Shown here: piece after piece, positions 16,401 through 24,557 of the stretch
Layout: the number at the start of each line of letters is the position of its first letter
Numbering within the stretch: position 1 is the first letter of the stretch
From: Allopusillimonas ginsengisoli
Lineage (GTDB): Bacteria; Pseudomonadota; Gammaproteobacteria; Burkholderiales; Burkholderiaceae_B
DNA length: 64,000 nt
Assembly: GCA_005239165.1 (NCBI GenBank)
Contig: RAPG01000007.1
Location: forward strand, 62,001-126,000
Direction: 5' to 3'
Made by a program: the position numbers and the translations under genes
Notes under the pieces: generated by a model
The model's input: only the letters and a program-made list of their open reading frames with translations
What the model was told of the DNA's origin: nothing
Database searches by the model: none

Positions 16401-17132
16401 ATGACGGAGCAGCAGTTCGAAGGGCGCTTTCTTGGTGTTCTGGGCGGGATGGGGCCGATGGCGAGTGCTGTATTCATGGCGCGGCTTACTGCGTTAAAGA
16501 GCGCCTGTACCGAACAAGAGCATGTACCTGCAATACTCTGGAGCGACCCGCGTATACCTGGGCGGCCTGAGGGCTACGCAAAACGTGGTCCCGACCCTCT
16601 GCCCTGGATGCTTAACGGCTTGCGCCATCTGGAGCAGGCCGGAGCCAGAGCCATAGTCATTCCGTGCAACACCGCCCACCTCTGGTACGAGGATATGGCA
16701 ACCGCCGTGGCGGCGCCGATACTGCATATTGTGGATGCCGTTGTTGCAGATCTTTGCCGGCAGGGCGTGACGGCGGGTCGAGTAGGAATCATGGCGACCG
16801 AAACAACCCTGAAACTAAGGCTGTATCAGCGCCAGCTTGAGGCCCGGGGTTACGATTGTCTGGTGCTGGATGCACACAGCCATGCCCGATGTTGTGCTGC
16901 CCCTATAGCACTGGTAAAAGAAAATCGCTTTGAGGACGCCCTGGGTCCTGTTGCTGATGGCATCACGATGCTTAAACGTCAGGGTGCCCAGGCCGTTGTG
17001 CTGGCGTGTACCGAACTGCCGCTTGCCATACCTTTAGCCCAGCGTACTGGTCTTGGCATCGTTGTGAGCGATTCGATTGACGCGCTGGCACTGGCGGCAA
17101 TTGACTGGTACGAAAAAGAGTCGCGCACCTAG
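16401..17132 (+). CDS. Aspartate/glutamate racemase family protein
   Basis: A 243-residue cofactor-independent racemase. The two catalytic cysteines sit in IPCNTAHLWYEDM and LACTELPLAIP, and GVLGGMGPMAS marks the N-terminus. The family interconverts D and L forms of aspartate, glutamate or related amino acids (YgeA of E. coli acts on homoserine). It lies downstream of the lyase-transporter operon, separated by 163 bases, and may feed the lyase with the correct stereoisomer. The exact substrate is open. Confidence 0.9.
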   Translation: MTEQQFEGRFLGVLGGMGPMASAVFMARLTALKSACTEQEHVPAILWSDPRIPGRPEGYAKRGPDPLPWMLNGLRHLEQAGARAIVIPCNTAHLWYEDMATAVAAPILHIVDAVVADLCRQGVTAGRVGIMATETTLKLRLYQRQLEARGYDCLVLDAHSHARCCAAPIALVKENRFEDALGPVADGITMLKRQGAQAVVLACTELPLAIPLAQRTGLGIVVSDSIDALALAAIDWYEKESRT

Positions 17133-17140
17133 TTGTGCAA

Positions 17141-17160
17141 GGCTGCGCGCTGGCGCGGCC
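17141..17160 (+). terminator. GC-rich hairpin after racemase gene
   Basis: GGCTGCGC-GCTG-GCGCGGCC forms an eight-pair stem with one G-T pair, 8 bases after the racemase stop and before the convergent oxidoreductase. No T tract follows, so termination is only suggested. Confidence 0.35.
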
Positions 17161-17247
17161 CCCCATGGCCCTGGCTTGATGACGCATCGGTAGGCTGGAA
17201 TAAGCCCACCGCAACGCCATGCTCGCTGCATTGTTAATCGAAGTTAC

Positions 17248-18270
17248 TCAGTCGTCGGTCAGTCTGACAATGAGCTTTCCGAAATTCTTGCCCTCAAGCA
17301 GTCCCGTGAAAGCTTCCGGGGCGTTCTCCAGTCCCTGCACGATGTCTTCTTTGAACTGTACCCGGCCTTCACTAATCCAGGTAGAAACCTCTTCCAGAAA
17401 CAAAGGGCGCTGATCTGCAAACTCTCGCTGGATGAAGCCGCGCAAGGTCAGGCTTTTTGACAGCACTTGACGCATGGTGGCAGGCAGAAGGTTGGGGCCC
17501 GACGTGTCGGCACTGTTGTATTGCGCGACCAACCCGCAAACGGGCACTCGAGCAAACTCGTTGAGCAGGGGAAGTACGGCCTGCCATACGGCACCACCCA
17601 CATTCTCGTAATACACATCAATGCCATCCGGGCATGCATGCGCAAGCTGCTCGGCGAAGTCGGGGGCCTTGTGATCTATGGCTGTATCAAAGCCCAGTTC
17701 GTTTTTGAGGAAGGCACATTTCTCCGGGCCTCCGGCGATGCCGATAGCGCGTGCGCCTTTGATCTTGGCAATTTGCCCGACCATGGAACCCACGGGCCCG
17801 GTGGCGGCGGCGACGACAACGGTTTCGCCGGCCTGAGGCTTGCCGATGTTACGCAAGCCCGCATAGGCGGTAAACCCTGGCATACCCATGACGCCCAGGG
17901 CGGTGGTAATGGGTTTGAAACGTTGATCAAGCAAGGTCAGGCCTTGTCCATCAGACACCATGTGGCTGCGCCAGCCCGATCGCGACAGCACGATATCGTT
18001 TTCCTTGAAGTCGGCGTTACGCGACAAGACGACGCGCGCAATGCTTTCGCCTTCCATGACGCCGTCGACAGGTGTAGGGGGCGAATACGATTTGCGGTCA
18101 TCCATGCGACCACGCATATAGGGGTCAAGCGATAGATACTGTATTTCGAGAAGAAGCTCGCCCTCTTGGATCTCGGGCAATGTCACTTCTTCGAGACGAA
18201 AGTCGGAAGGCTGCGGCCGGCCATTGGGGCGGGCGGCGAGGACGATCTGGCGGGATAGTTGCTGTGCCAT
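17248..18270 (-). CDS. CurA-like NADP-dependent medium-chain oxidoreductase
   Basis: A 340-residue zinc-independent MDR enzyme of the leukotriene B4 12-hydroxydehydrogenase/CurA group. Start MAQQLSRQIVLAARPNGRP is typical; the motif SLDPYMRGRM and the nucleotide-binding loop VVVAAATGPVGSMVGQIAK are present, and catalytic-zinc cysteines are absent. Such enzymes reduce alpha,beta-unsaturated ketones with NADPH. The frame extends to 18381, but the extension is low-complexity sequence unlike the family. It is a single gene, convergent with the racemase. Confidence 0.9.
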   Translation of the reverse strand: MAQQLSRQIVLAARPNGRPQPSDFRLEEVTLPEIQEGELLLEIQYLSLDPYMRGRMDDRKSYSPPTPVDGVMEGESIARVVLSRNADFKENDIVLSRSGWRSHMVSDGQGLTLLDQRFKPITTALGVMGMPGFTAYAGLRNIGKPQAGETVVVAAATGPVGSMVGQIAKIKGARAIGIAGGPEKCAFLKNELGFDTAIDHKAPDFAEQLAHACPDGIDVYYENVGGAVWQAVLPLLNEFARVPVCGLVAQYNSADTSGPNLLPATMRQVLSKSLTLRGFIQREFADQRPLFLEEVSTWISEGRVQFKEDIVQGLENAPEAFTGLLEGKNFGKLIVRLTDD

Positions 18271-18589
18271 AAAACCTCTCTGTAATGATGACGTGAATGC
18301 GGGGCGGCCTGCAGGGCACACCTTCAACTTGAGTGTACCCTTTGGCTGCTGGCTTCTGGCTGCTGGCTGCTGACAGCCCACAGCCGACCGCCGACCGCCG
18401 ACTTAAGTCTCGGGCCCGGAGTGCGCAACGCGCAACCTGAAGCCCGGAGCGCCATGCCACAAGCCTCAAACGTGAAGCTCGAAGATGCATGTCTGGGGTC
18501 TGAAGCCTGTGGCCCCGAGCCCTCGTCATCAGCCATCGTCCACATCAGCCTGCTCCGGCTTATCACCCCTGGCCTTCCCTTTAAATGGC
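18271..18589. other. Gap with degenerate short repeats
   Basis: No gene is supported in these 319 bases. The stretch 18340-18410 is made of degenerate short units (CTGGCTGCTGG copies, then CCGACCGCCGACCGCCGAC), and 18420-18520 repeats GAAGC/CCCGGAG-like words. It must contain the promoter of the CurA-like gene and the 3' end of the katE transcript. No clear terminator was seen. Confidence 0.6.
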
Positions 18590-20986
18590 CTATACCTTGG
18601 CTTGCGCTGCCTCCCGTTCGAAATGCCTGTGCTTGGCCAGTGCCTTCATAAATTGTTTCGCCGCTGCGGCGGTGTCGCCGTCCATCACGAGCAAGCCTGC
18701 ATCGTGCTTGCTGTTCAGATCGATTCCCGCCTTCTCCAACAGCGTCGCGGCGCTACCCAGTGCAAGTATCGTTTTGCAATGACGGTATTGATCGTGCACG
18801 AAGTCCCGCGCGAGGTCGTTCATGGCAAGTGTTTTGATCGCTTCGTCGCCGTCTGGCAGTACAAGGCCGTCAAACAATACGCCAGGCTGATTTTCCAGTG
18901 AAGCATCGGCGTCAATGGGTTCGCCTTCTGCGGTAGCAGTCGGTCCGATACGCGGGCCTACAAATCGCACGACAGCACCTTGCTTCTGCAAGGACTTGGC
19001 GATTTCCCAGGCTGCGGTGCCATTGCTTCCCGGCGCAATCATGATGGCTACTTTTCGCGTACGTATGCCGCCGTAGCCAGGCCGGGCAGTAAGCGACAGG
19101 CTGGGTGATTGCTCTACTTCTGGAGAAGGTGGTGTTTCGAGCGCCTTGGGCATGGCATCGGGCAAAGTCATGCCCAGCCCGTCGGCCACCTTGCTGGCGA
19201 GCTCTTCCGACGCATTGCGCAGCATGGAAACTACACGCTCACGTACGGCTGCAACAGTTACCTTGCTAAGTTCGAAGCGGAAGGCGTCGGCGATATGTTG
19301 TTGCTCGAAGGGAGCCTGACTTTCGTAAAACAGCCGTGCCTGGTTGAAATGCTCTGCAAATTTTTCCGGCTTGCCGCGTACCTCATCCTGTTCGATGGGT
19401 TCTGGAAACGATACAAACCCGGCCGTTCCGGCCTGAAACGGACAGCCGCCACCCAGCGAGTTGGGTTCGTAGGCGACGCGTCCGCGATGGATGGCTTGCC
19501 GGTGCATGCCGTCGCGCTGATTGTTGTGTACCGGGGAGAGTGGTGCATTAATGGGTAGTTCGTGAAAGTTTGGCCCACCCAACCGCGAGATCTGTGTGTC
19601 TATATATGAATGGATACGCCCCGCCAACAGCGGATCGTTGGAGAAATCAATACCCGGTACAACATGCGCGGCACAGAAGGCCACTTGTTCGGTTTCTGCG
19701 AAGAAATTGTCTGGGTTGCGGTTAAGCACAATACGGCCCACAGGTTGCACCGGCACAAGCTCCTCTGGCACAAGCTTAGTGGCGTCCAGCACATCGAAGC
19801 TGTATTTTTCAGCGTCTTCCTCGGTGAAAATTTGTACACCAAGCTCCCATTCGGGGTATTCGCCTGCGTCGATGGCTTCCCACAAGTCGCGCCGGTTAAA
19901 ATCGGGGTCAGCACCGGAGATCTTGACCGCTTCATCCCAGACCAGCGAGTGCGTGCCCAGCTTCGGGCTCCAGTGAAATTTTACAAAGACTGATTCGCCA
20001 GCTTCGTTCACAAAACGGAACGTATGTACGCCAAACCCCTGCATCATGCGAAAACTGCGCGGGATCGCGCGATCAGACATTTGCCACATCAGCATATGCG
20101 TGGATTCTGGCATGAGTGACACGAAGTCCCAGAAGGTATCGTGCGCCGATGCCGCTTGCGGCATGGCGTGGTGGGGTTCAGGCTTTACTGCATGGACGAG
20201 ATCCGGAAACTTCATGGCATCTTGAATAAAAAATACGGGCATGTTGTTGCCGACAAGATCCCAGTTGCCTTCGTCTGTATAAAACTTGATCGCAAAGCCG
20301 CGTACATCACGTGCGGTGTCTTTTGAGCCTCGTTCGCCGGCGACGGTTGAAATCCGTATAAACAAGGGCGTAATTTTTCCCTTCTCGGAAAAAATTGACG
20401 CACGGGTATAGCGCGTGAGTGGCTCGTAACACTCAAAATAGCCATGCGCCCCTGAGCCGCGAGCGTGAACGACGCGCTCTGGGATGCGCTCGTGATCAAA
20501 ATGGGTCAGCTTTTCACGCAGAATGAAGTCTTTCAGAAGTGCCGGCCCACGTAAGCCTGCCTTGAGCGAGTTCTGGTTGTTGGAGACGGCCACGCCCTGG
20601 TTGGTGGTGAGTGGCTGCCCTGTAGAGTCCGCCCGTACGCGGTTGAGCGACCCGCTTGCTGCATTCACGCCCGGTTTTGCGGCTTTTCCATATTTTGAGG
20701 TCTCGTTTTCTTCGGAAGGCGTGCTTGCCAGTGCCTCATTGGTGGTTGGCGACGTGGCACCCTGCACGGGTGACAAAGCGTTGTCATGGCCGTGTTCATT
20801 GAATTTGGTGGGGTTGTATGGCATTTCTTTTGCCATGCGGGCGGTATCACTCGCCTTGCTGACTGCCGGGTCGGTGTTGGAGAGGTCGGGAGGCAGGGCG
20901 GGGCCACTGTCCGTGTTTTTAAAAGCGCTGTCTGCTGCCTGTGGATGTGCGCCTTTGTCTTTGCGGGGGGTTGGCTTTTTTGACAT
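18590..20986 (-). CDS. katE: Large-subunit catalase HPII
   Basis: A 798-residue clade-2 catalase that decomposes H2O2. Residues 1-140 are the long, disordered N-terminal arm of large catalases; the core follows with catalytic H174 ([13 protein letters not shown]), N247 ([10 protein letters not shown]) and the proximal haem tyrosine Y461 in [16 protein letters not shown]. From about residue 640 ([13 protein letters not shown]) a DJ-1/PfpI-like domain completes the HPII layout. Length is close to the usual 750. An AGGAG site lies before ATG 20986. It stands alone; stationary-phase or stress control is usual for the family but not visible here. Confidence 0.96.
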   Translation of the reverse strand: MSKKPTPRKDKGAHPQAADSAFKNTDSGPALPPDLSNTDPAVSKASDTARMAKEMPYNPTKFNEHGHDNALSPVQGATSPTTNEALASTPSEENETSKYGKAAKPGVNAASGSLNRVRADSTGQPLTTNQGVAVSNNQNSLKAGLRGPALLKDFILREKLTHFDHERIPERVVHARGSGAHGYFECYEPLTRYTRASIFSEKGKITPLFIRISTVAGERGSKDTARDVRGFAIKFYTDEGNWDLVGNNMPVFFIQDAMKFPDLVHAVKPEPHHAMPQAASAHDTFWDFVSLMPESTHMLMWQMSDRAIPRSFRMMQGFGVHTFRFVNEAGESVFVKFHWSPKLGTHSLVWDEAVKISGADPDFNRRDLWEAIDAGEYPEWELGVQIFTEEDAEKYSFDVLDATKLVPEELVPVQPVGRIVLNRNPDNFFAETEQVAFCAAHVVPGIDFSNDPLLAGRIHSYIDTQISRLGGPNFHELPINAPLSPVHNNQRDGMHRQAIHRGRVAYEPNSLGGGCPFQAGTAGFVSFPEPIEQDEVRGKPEKFAEHFNQARLFYESQAPFEQQHIADAFRFELSKVTVAAVRERVVSMLRNASEELASKVADGLGMTLPDAMPKALETPPSPEVEQSPSLSLTARPGYGGIRTRKVAIMIAPGSNGTAAWEIAKSLQKQGAVVRFVGPRIGPTATAEGEPIDADASLENQPGVLFDGLVLPDGDEAIKTLAMNDLARDFVHDQYRHCKTILALGSAATLLEKAGIDLNSKHDAGLLVMDGDTAAAAKQFMKALAKHRHFEREAAQAKV

Positions 20987-21126
20987 GCTGATCTCCTGGT
21001 CTGACGGGTGTTTACGGTCAGTGCACGCATTGCAAAAAGCAATGGGCTGCCCGCGAATTTTCAGACAGCAGTCTGCAGCAAGTGGTGGGCCTGAGTTAGT
21101 GGGCTTTGGATGCCGCTACCAGGACT

Positions 21127-21447
21127 TCAGTTTTCTTGTGGATCGGTATCCGCCGCGCCCTTGACCGTCAGACCTCCACGGGCTTTGCCCGTCGCCACGT
21201 GCATGGGTACAGAAAGCCCATCCCGGCTGGTGATCACCGAGATTTCGATAAATTTGTGAGTTTCAGACGCTGACTCTGCTGTTGATTGCAGCTTGTGCCG
21301 CCTGATCAGAAATTGAGCAATGGGGCCGTCTATAAGGCCGCCTGTGATGGGGGCTGGAATGCTGTAGCGTTCGAGAAAGCAAACCTTGCGTTCAATAACG
21401 GTCCCCACAAGTAGCATGGGCCGCAGGCAAAGAGGTAAGCCTGCCAA
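21127..21447 (-). pseudogene. Probable remnant of a GltS-type Na+/glutamate symporter
   Basis: A 106-codon frame. Its first 45 residues (LLVGTVIERKVCFLERYSIP then APITGGLI) match the conserved N-terminal part of GltS symporters, where a helix leads into a FL-x-x-Y-x-IPxPVxGGL motif. After about residue 50 the similarity stops and the rest is polar and unrelated. A functional GltS needs about 400 residues and ten or more helices, so this is at best a decayed fragment. It could also be an unrelated small protein with chance resemblance. Confidence 0.45.
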
Positions 21448-21530
21448 AACTCATGCGTAATTTTTGCTTGTGTTGATAAATCGGGGATTTTATCGCGTGT
21501 CGGCCTCTACCTTGTTTTCCATGATAAGCA

Positions 21531-21558
21531 GGGCGCTGGCTGTATAGGGCCAGCGCCC
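21531..21558 (-). terminator. Hairpin downstream of 24-residue membrane peptide
   Basis: GGGCGCTGG - 10-base loop - CCAGCGCCC, a perfect nine-pair stem beginning eight bases beyond the stop of the small gene at 21567 (minus strand). No T tract follows on either side, so it may be an RNA stabiliser or a factor-dependent stop. Confidence 0.5.
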
Positions 21559-21566
21559 GTCACGGA

Positions 21567-21641
21567 CTAGTGCAAGAAGAGCGCCAGAAGGATGATGATG
21601 GGAATAGGCACACCCAGGAAAAACAGCAGGAGTGATCTCAT
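21567..21641 (-). CDS. 24-residue hydrophobic membrane peptide
   Basis: A short gene: ATG 21641, stop TAG, 24 codons, starting MRSLLLFFLGVPIPI and continuing hydrophobic to ALFLH. It has an AAGGA ribosome-binding site eight bases upstream and a nine-pair hairpin just after the stop. The single membrane helix with a central PIPI kink resembles small hydrophobic proteins found next to stress genes in many proteobacteria (family recalled from memory, function unknown). It lies among other small membrane-protein genes and downstream of a membrane protein on the same strand. Confidence 0.7.
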   Translation of the reverse strand: MRSLLLFFLGVPIPIIILLALFLH

Positions 21642-21767
21642 GGTAATAGTCCTTTTATATGCATTGTTTTGATGCGTAGGTTGCAGTAAGTGGGCCCCAG
21701 TGCGCATTTGTGCCGGTTCGTCCAGAGTGGCTCAGACGCGCATGTGCTCGAATTTTTTTAGACTGAC

Positions 21768-22712
21768 TCAGGCGCGCATGCGTACTGGCTCATCTATAAA
21801 GGCCGCATCGCGACGACGGCCGCCCCAAATGGCTGCCAGGCTGGCAAAGAATGCACCACATAACAGCGACACGAATACCCAAAGTGCAGCAATGGCAGCG
21901 GCTTTGCGGGCTGTGTCTGCTGCTTCCTGAGTCTTTGTTTTCAATGCTTCGGCTTCTTGTTGCGCTTGCTTGTAAAACTTGTCAATACGCGCCTCGGCCT
22001 CCGCCTGTGTCAAACCTGTCTGTTGTGCAATGGCGCCACTCAGATATTGCTTGTCGTCTGCACTTAACTCGCCAGTGCTAAGGCTACGCATCAATATTGT
22101 TGAGGCCTCACGATGGCGTTGATCAGCATTCTCTGTCGTGGACGACGGGTTCTCAGACCTGAACAGAGCGTCAGTGAAGTAGTCAAGAGGGTTGCCGGCT
22201 TTAGCGTCGCTGGCGCTGGCAGCGGCCCCTGTTGCCATGGCAGTGACGGAAGTCGACGCAACATTGCTTGCCGCCTTAACACCAGAACCTACAAGGCCCC
22301 CAACGGCAGACCCCAGAAATGCAGCGGTTACCAGAGTAGCCACTGCCCAACTCAACATGCCGTGTGCGGTATCACGAAAATACACTTCGTCTGTATGGAT
22401 ATAGGTCCACTTGGTCCGCAGTCGGCCTGCAATATACCCGCCCATGCCAGACGCAATAATTTGCGTTAGCGCAAGCCATACGGCGGTGGAAATGGTGATG
22501 GTCGTGGCGCTTAAACCTTCGCCGCCCCAGGGCGAGATGGATGAGAATCCCAGGCCCACGCCGAGCATGAGCAAAATAAGTGCCAGGGCTGCAGCGGTCG
22601 CTGCACCCGCAAAGACTGCGGCCCATGACACGCCGCTGATATTGCCCGCGTGGATCCCCGGCGGTTGCGCGTAAGGCCTGGTGCCTGCGGCGAGGGTGTC
22701 TGATTCTGTCAT
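21768..22712 (-). CDS. Membrane protein of unknown function
   Basis: A 314-residue protein starting MTESDTLAAGTRPYAQPPG, with a GAGCAAC site before ATG 22712; the frame's extension to 22904 is unlikely. Hydrophobic segments: about 28-55 (VSWAAVFAGAATAAALALIL), 70-95, 118-145, then a long helical, charged region (about 165-270, ALKTKTQEAADTARKAA) and a last segment (AALWVFVSLLCGAFFASLAA). This looks like a bundle of four helices with a periplasmic or cytosolic coiled segment. No family function is known to me. Small membrane proteins are encoded on both sides. Confidence 0.82.
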   Translation of the reverse strand: MTESDTLAAGTRPYAQPPGIHAGNISGVSWAAVFAGAATAAALALILLMLGVGLGFSSISPWGGEGLSATTITISTAVWLALTQIIASGMGGYIAGRLRTKWTYIHTDEVYFRDTAHGMLSWAVATLVTAAFLGSAVGGLVGSGVKAASNVASTSVTAMATGAAASASDAKAGNPLDYFTDALFRSENPSSTTENADQRHREASTILMRSLSTGELSADDKQYLSGAIAQQTGLTQAEAEARIDKFYKQAQQEAEALKTKTQEAADTARKAAAIAALWVFVSLLCGAFFASLAAIWGGRRRDAAFIDEPVRMRA

Positions 22713-22949
22713 TGTTGCTCCAGTCTTAGTATTGATATACGAGTTGATTTGACCGAGGTCGCGCAGTGTTAAGCAATTACCGTACCCGTAAGGGTCTCCG
22801 GCGCAAGAGCGCAAGGCAAAAAGACGAAGGTGCTGCCGCGTGATGGCCAGATTTAATTCGAATTCAAATGAGTGCTGGGCGGCACCGCTCTGGGAGGGCG
22901 GCATTTATATATCAACGATGCTACACTCGGGCGGTCCATTGGGACGACG

Positions 22950-22978
22950 ACGCGGGCAGTATCCGTGCCGCCCGCGCC
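22950..22978. other. GC-rich stem-loop before small membrane protein gene
   Basis: GCGGGCA ... TGCCGCCCGC can fold with a short bulge, then CCTTTTAAATAAAAG. It lies 31 bases before the small gene at 23009. It could be a leader structure or a terminator for transcripts entering from upstream. Confidence 0.3.
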
Positions 22979-23008
22979 TTTTAAATAAAAGAAAAATTGG
23001 GGGCAACC

Positions 23009-23227
23009 ATGGTCTACGTTATTCAGCTTCTCGCTGCCATTCTCATTGGCACAGCAATTGGTGCCGCGCTTAGTCCGCGCAACAATATTCTTCTCTTTGG
23101 TTCACTGATCGCCATTGCGTTAGGCGTGGTGACACTTATCACCGGGTCATGGGTGGCGCTGGCTATTGGCACAGTCGTGGCTCTTGCCTCGCAAGGTATG
23201 CAGCGCGACAACTACAAGACGGCGTAA
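23009..23227 (+). CDS. 72-residue small membrane protein
   Basis: Starts MVYVIQLLAAILIGTAIGAA with a GGGGG ribosome-binding sequence 5 bases upstream. Three hydrophobic helices (about 2-20, 27-46, 48-62) fill nearly the whole protein, followed by a short charged tail. No named family recognised. It belongs to a run of small membrane-protein genes between katE and the DUF3348 locus. A GCCAGGC-GGGT-GCCTGGC hairpin follows at 23238-23255. Confidence 0.72.
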   Translation: MVYVIQLLAAILIGTAIGAALSPRNNILLFGSLIAIALGVVTLITGSWVALAIGTVVALASQGMQRDNYKTA

Positions 23228-23567
23228 AAGTGAGTTTGCCAGGCGGGTGCCTGGCGACCATCTCCGCTTGCGGGCTGTTCTATAGCCAGTGCTGCAAAAA
23301 GCGGGCAGTACCATCGTCTCTGTCTGAGTGCACACCGGGCTCATTATGTATTCGCCGAGCAGGCGGCGGCCCGGTGCGTGGACGTTGCATTATTCAGTCT
23401 CTTTTGCGAATCTTTGTTGCTCATGCGTCATTGCGGTTCTGTGGTGTTTAAACCATTGTTGATTTGTTTCAGATCAAGAATAGGAAACCTTGACCGCCAG
23501 GGGTTTGAGCCCGATGGTAGGCTGTAGATATCAGAGCCATCTGCTCAATAAAGAGAATAACTATGTT
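23228..23567. other. Gap between two small membrane-protein genes
   Basis: About 340 bases. A seven-pair hairpin (23238-23255) sits just after the upstream gene and probably ends its transcript. The remainder shows no gene; the open frame upstream of 23568 is in phase with the next gene but lacks protein-like sequence. Confidence 0.5.
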
Positions 23568-23729
23568 TTGCATAACACGACGCTCCTGGTGATTTTTGTG
23601 CTGGGCGTCATCTTCACCCTGATCGGATTTGGCTTTCGTGACCGCAATCCAGGCGTGATCCTGATGGGTATCGGGTTTCTTGCCACCTTATTTGTGGTGA
23701 TCCAGAAGGCCATCGTAACGTTTGGCTGA
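23568..23729 (+). CDS. Small membrane protein, two helices
   Basis: A 53-codon protein if translation begins at TTG 23568, twelve bases after an AAGAG sequence: LHNTTLLVIFVLGVIFTLIG, a polar turn FRDRNPG, then a second hydrophobic helix. The frame is open back to 23490 but the extra residues look non-coding, and the nearby ATG 23563 is out of frame. No family recognised. It lies 61 bases upstream of the DUF3348 operon. Confidence 0.5.
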   Translation: MHNTTLLVIFVLGVIFTLIGFGFRDRNPGVILMGIGFLATLFVVIQKAIVTFG

Positions 23730-23790
23730 CTGACCAGGGCGCGAAAGCGCCCGTCACCGTGTAAACTCATAGGTTTTTGACGCTCACGGT

Positions 23791-24552
23791 ATGGTGCAAG
23801 AACCGCCTCGGCGCACAGGTTTCAGCGGCCCGCCGCTCGTTCGCCTGCTTGCTCGCCTGACAGACACCACTTTTTTCGAGCCCCGGCAAGACGTGCCTAA
23901 TCGGCTCAGCCAATGGCTGGGCTGGGCTGATGCTATTGCGCTGTCTGCTGCCCTTAAGGGCAGCCCGCCCTCAGTGCCGCCAGAATTGCAAGCCCCGCCA
24001 GACGCCGGACAAGCTGAATATGATCGGGTTCGTGCCGCACTCGAGCTGGCTATTGCCGGCAACGAACGGACTGCGACAGCCCAGCAAGAAGCCAGGCTGC
24101 GGGCGGCAGCCAGGCGAGGTCCAAATGCTTCAGCGGCAGTCGTTGATTATGCAAGCTACCGCCGTCGTTATGTTTCATTGCAGCAATCCATGGAAAGCAG
24201 TATTGCCACCTTGCGAGGCCGGTTGCGAACCTTGCTGGCCTCTACTTCGCCGCAGGCAGCCCGGCTCGCCGTCGTGGACGCCGCCATGGAGCAGGCGTTG
24301 AGCGAGCGAGAGCTGGTGCTGTTTGCAGACATCCCAAAGTCACTTGAAGCGCACTTCAAGCGGCTGCGTGATGATGCCGTTCAAACTGTACCGGTCGATG
24401 GCGAGCCGTCTTTGTCTTCCTCTTCTGCGGGGCCTGCTAAATGGCTGGCTGTATTTCGGCACGATATGCAGCGTGTCCTATTTGCCGAACTGGATATCCG
24501 TTTACAGCCTGTCGAGGCGCTGCTGGCAGCATTGCGCGAAGGTAAAACCTGA
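23791..24552 (+). CDS. DUF3348 family protein
   Basis: A 253-residue, mostly helical cytosolic protein starting MVQEPPRRTGFSGPPLVRLL. The sequence pattern (LTDTTFFEPRQDVPNRLSQWLGWADAIALSAAL; DYASYRRRYVSLQQSMESSI; a C-terminal FRHDMQRVLFAELDIRLQPVEALLAAL) matches DUF3348 as I recall it. It has no signal peptide, membrane segment or catalytic motif. It is the first gene of a four-gene operon, six bases ahead of the DUF802 gene. This set recurs in Burkholderiales. It may be a cytosolic partner or assembly factor of the motor-like complex. Confidence 0.85.
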   Translation: MVQEPPRRTGFSGPPLVRLLARLTDTTFFEPRQDVPNRLSQWLGWADAIALSAALKGSPPSVPPELQAPPDAGQAEYDRVRAALELAIAGNERTATAQQEARLRAAARRGPNASAAVVDYASYRRRYVSLQQSMESSIATLRGRLRTLLASTSPQAARLAVVDAAMEQALSERELVLFADIPKSLEAHFKRLRDDAVQTVPVDGEPSLSSSSAGPAKWLAVFRHDMQRVLFAELDIRLQPVEALLAALREGKT

Positions 24553-24557
24553 ACATT

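Noticed and set aside
17467..18135. 222-codon plus frame inside the CurA-like gene
   Set aside because: Antisense to a well-recognised oxidoreductase; Gly/His/Arg-rich shadow composition.
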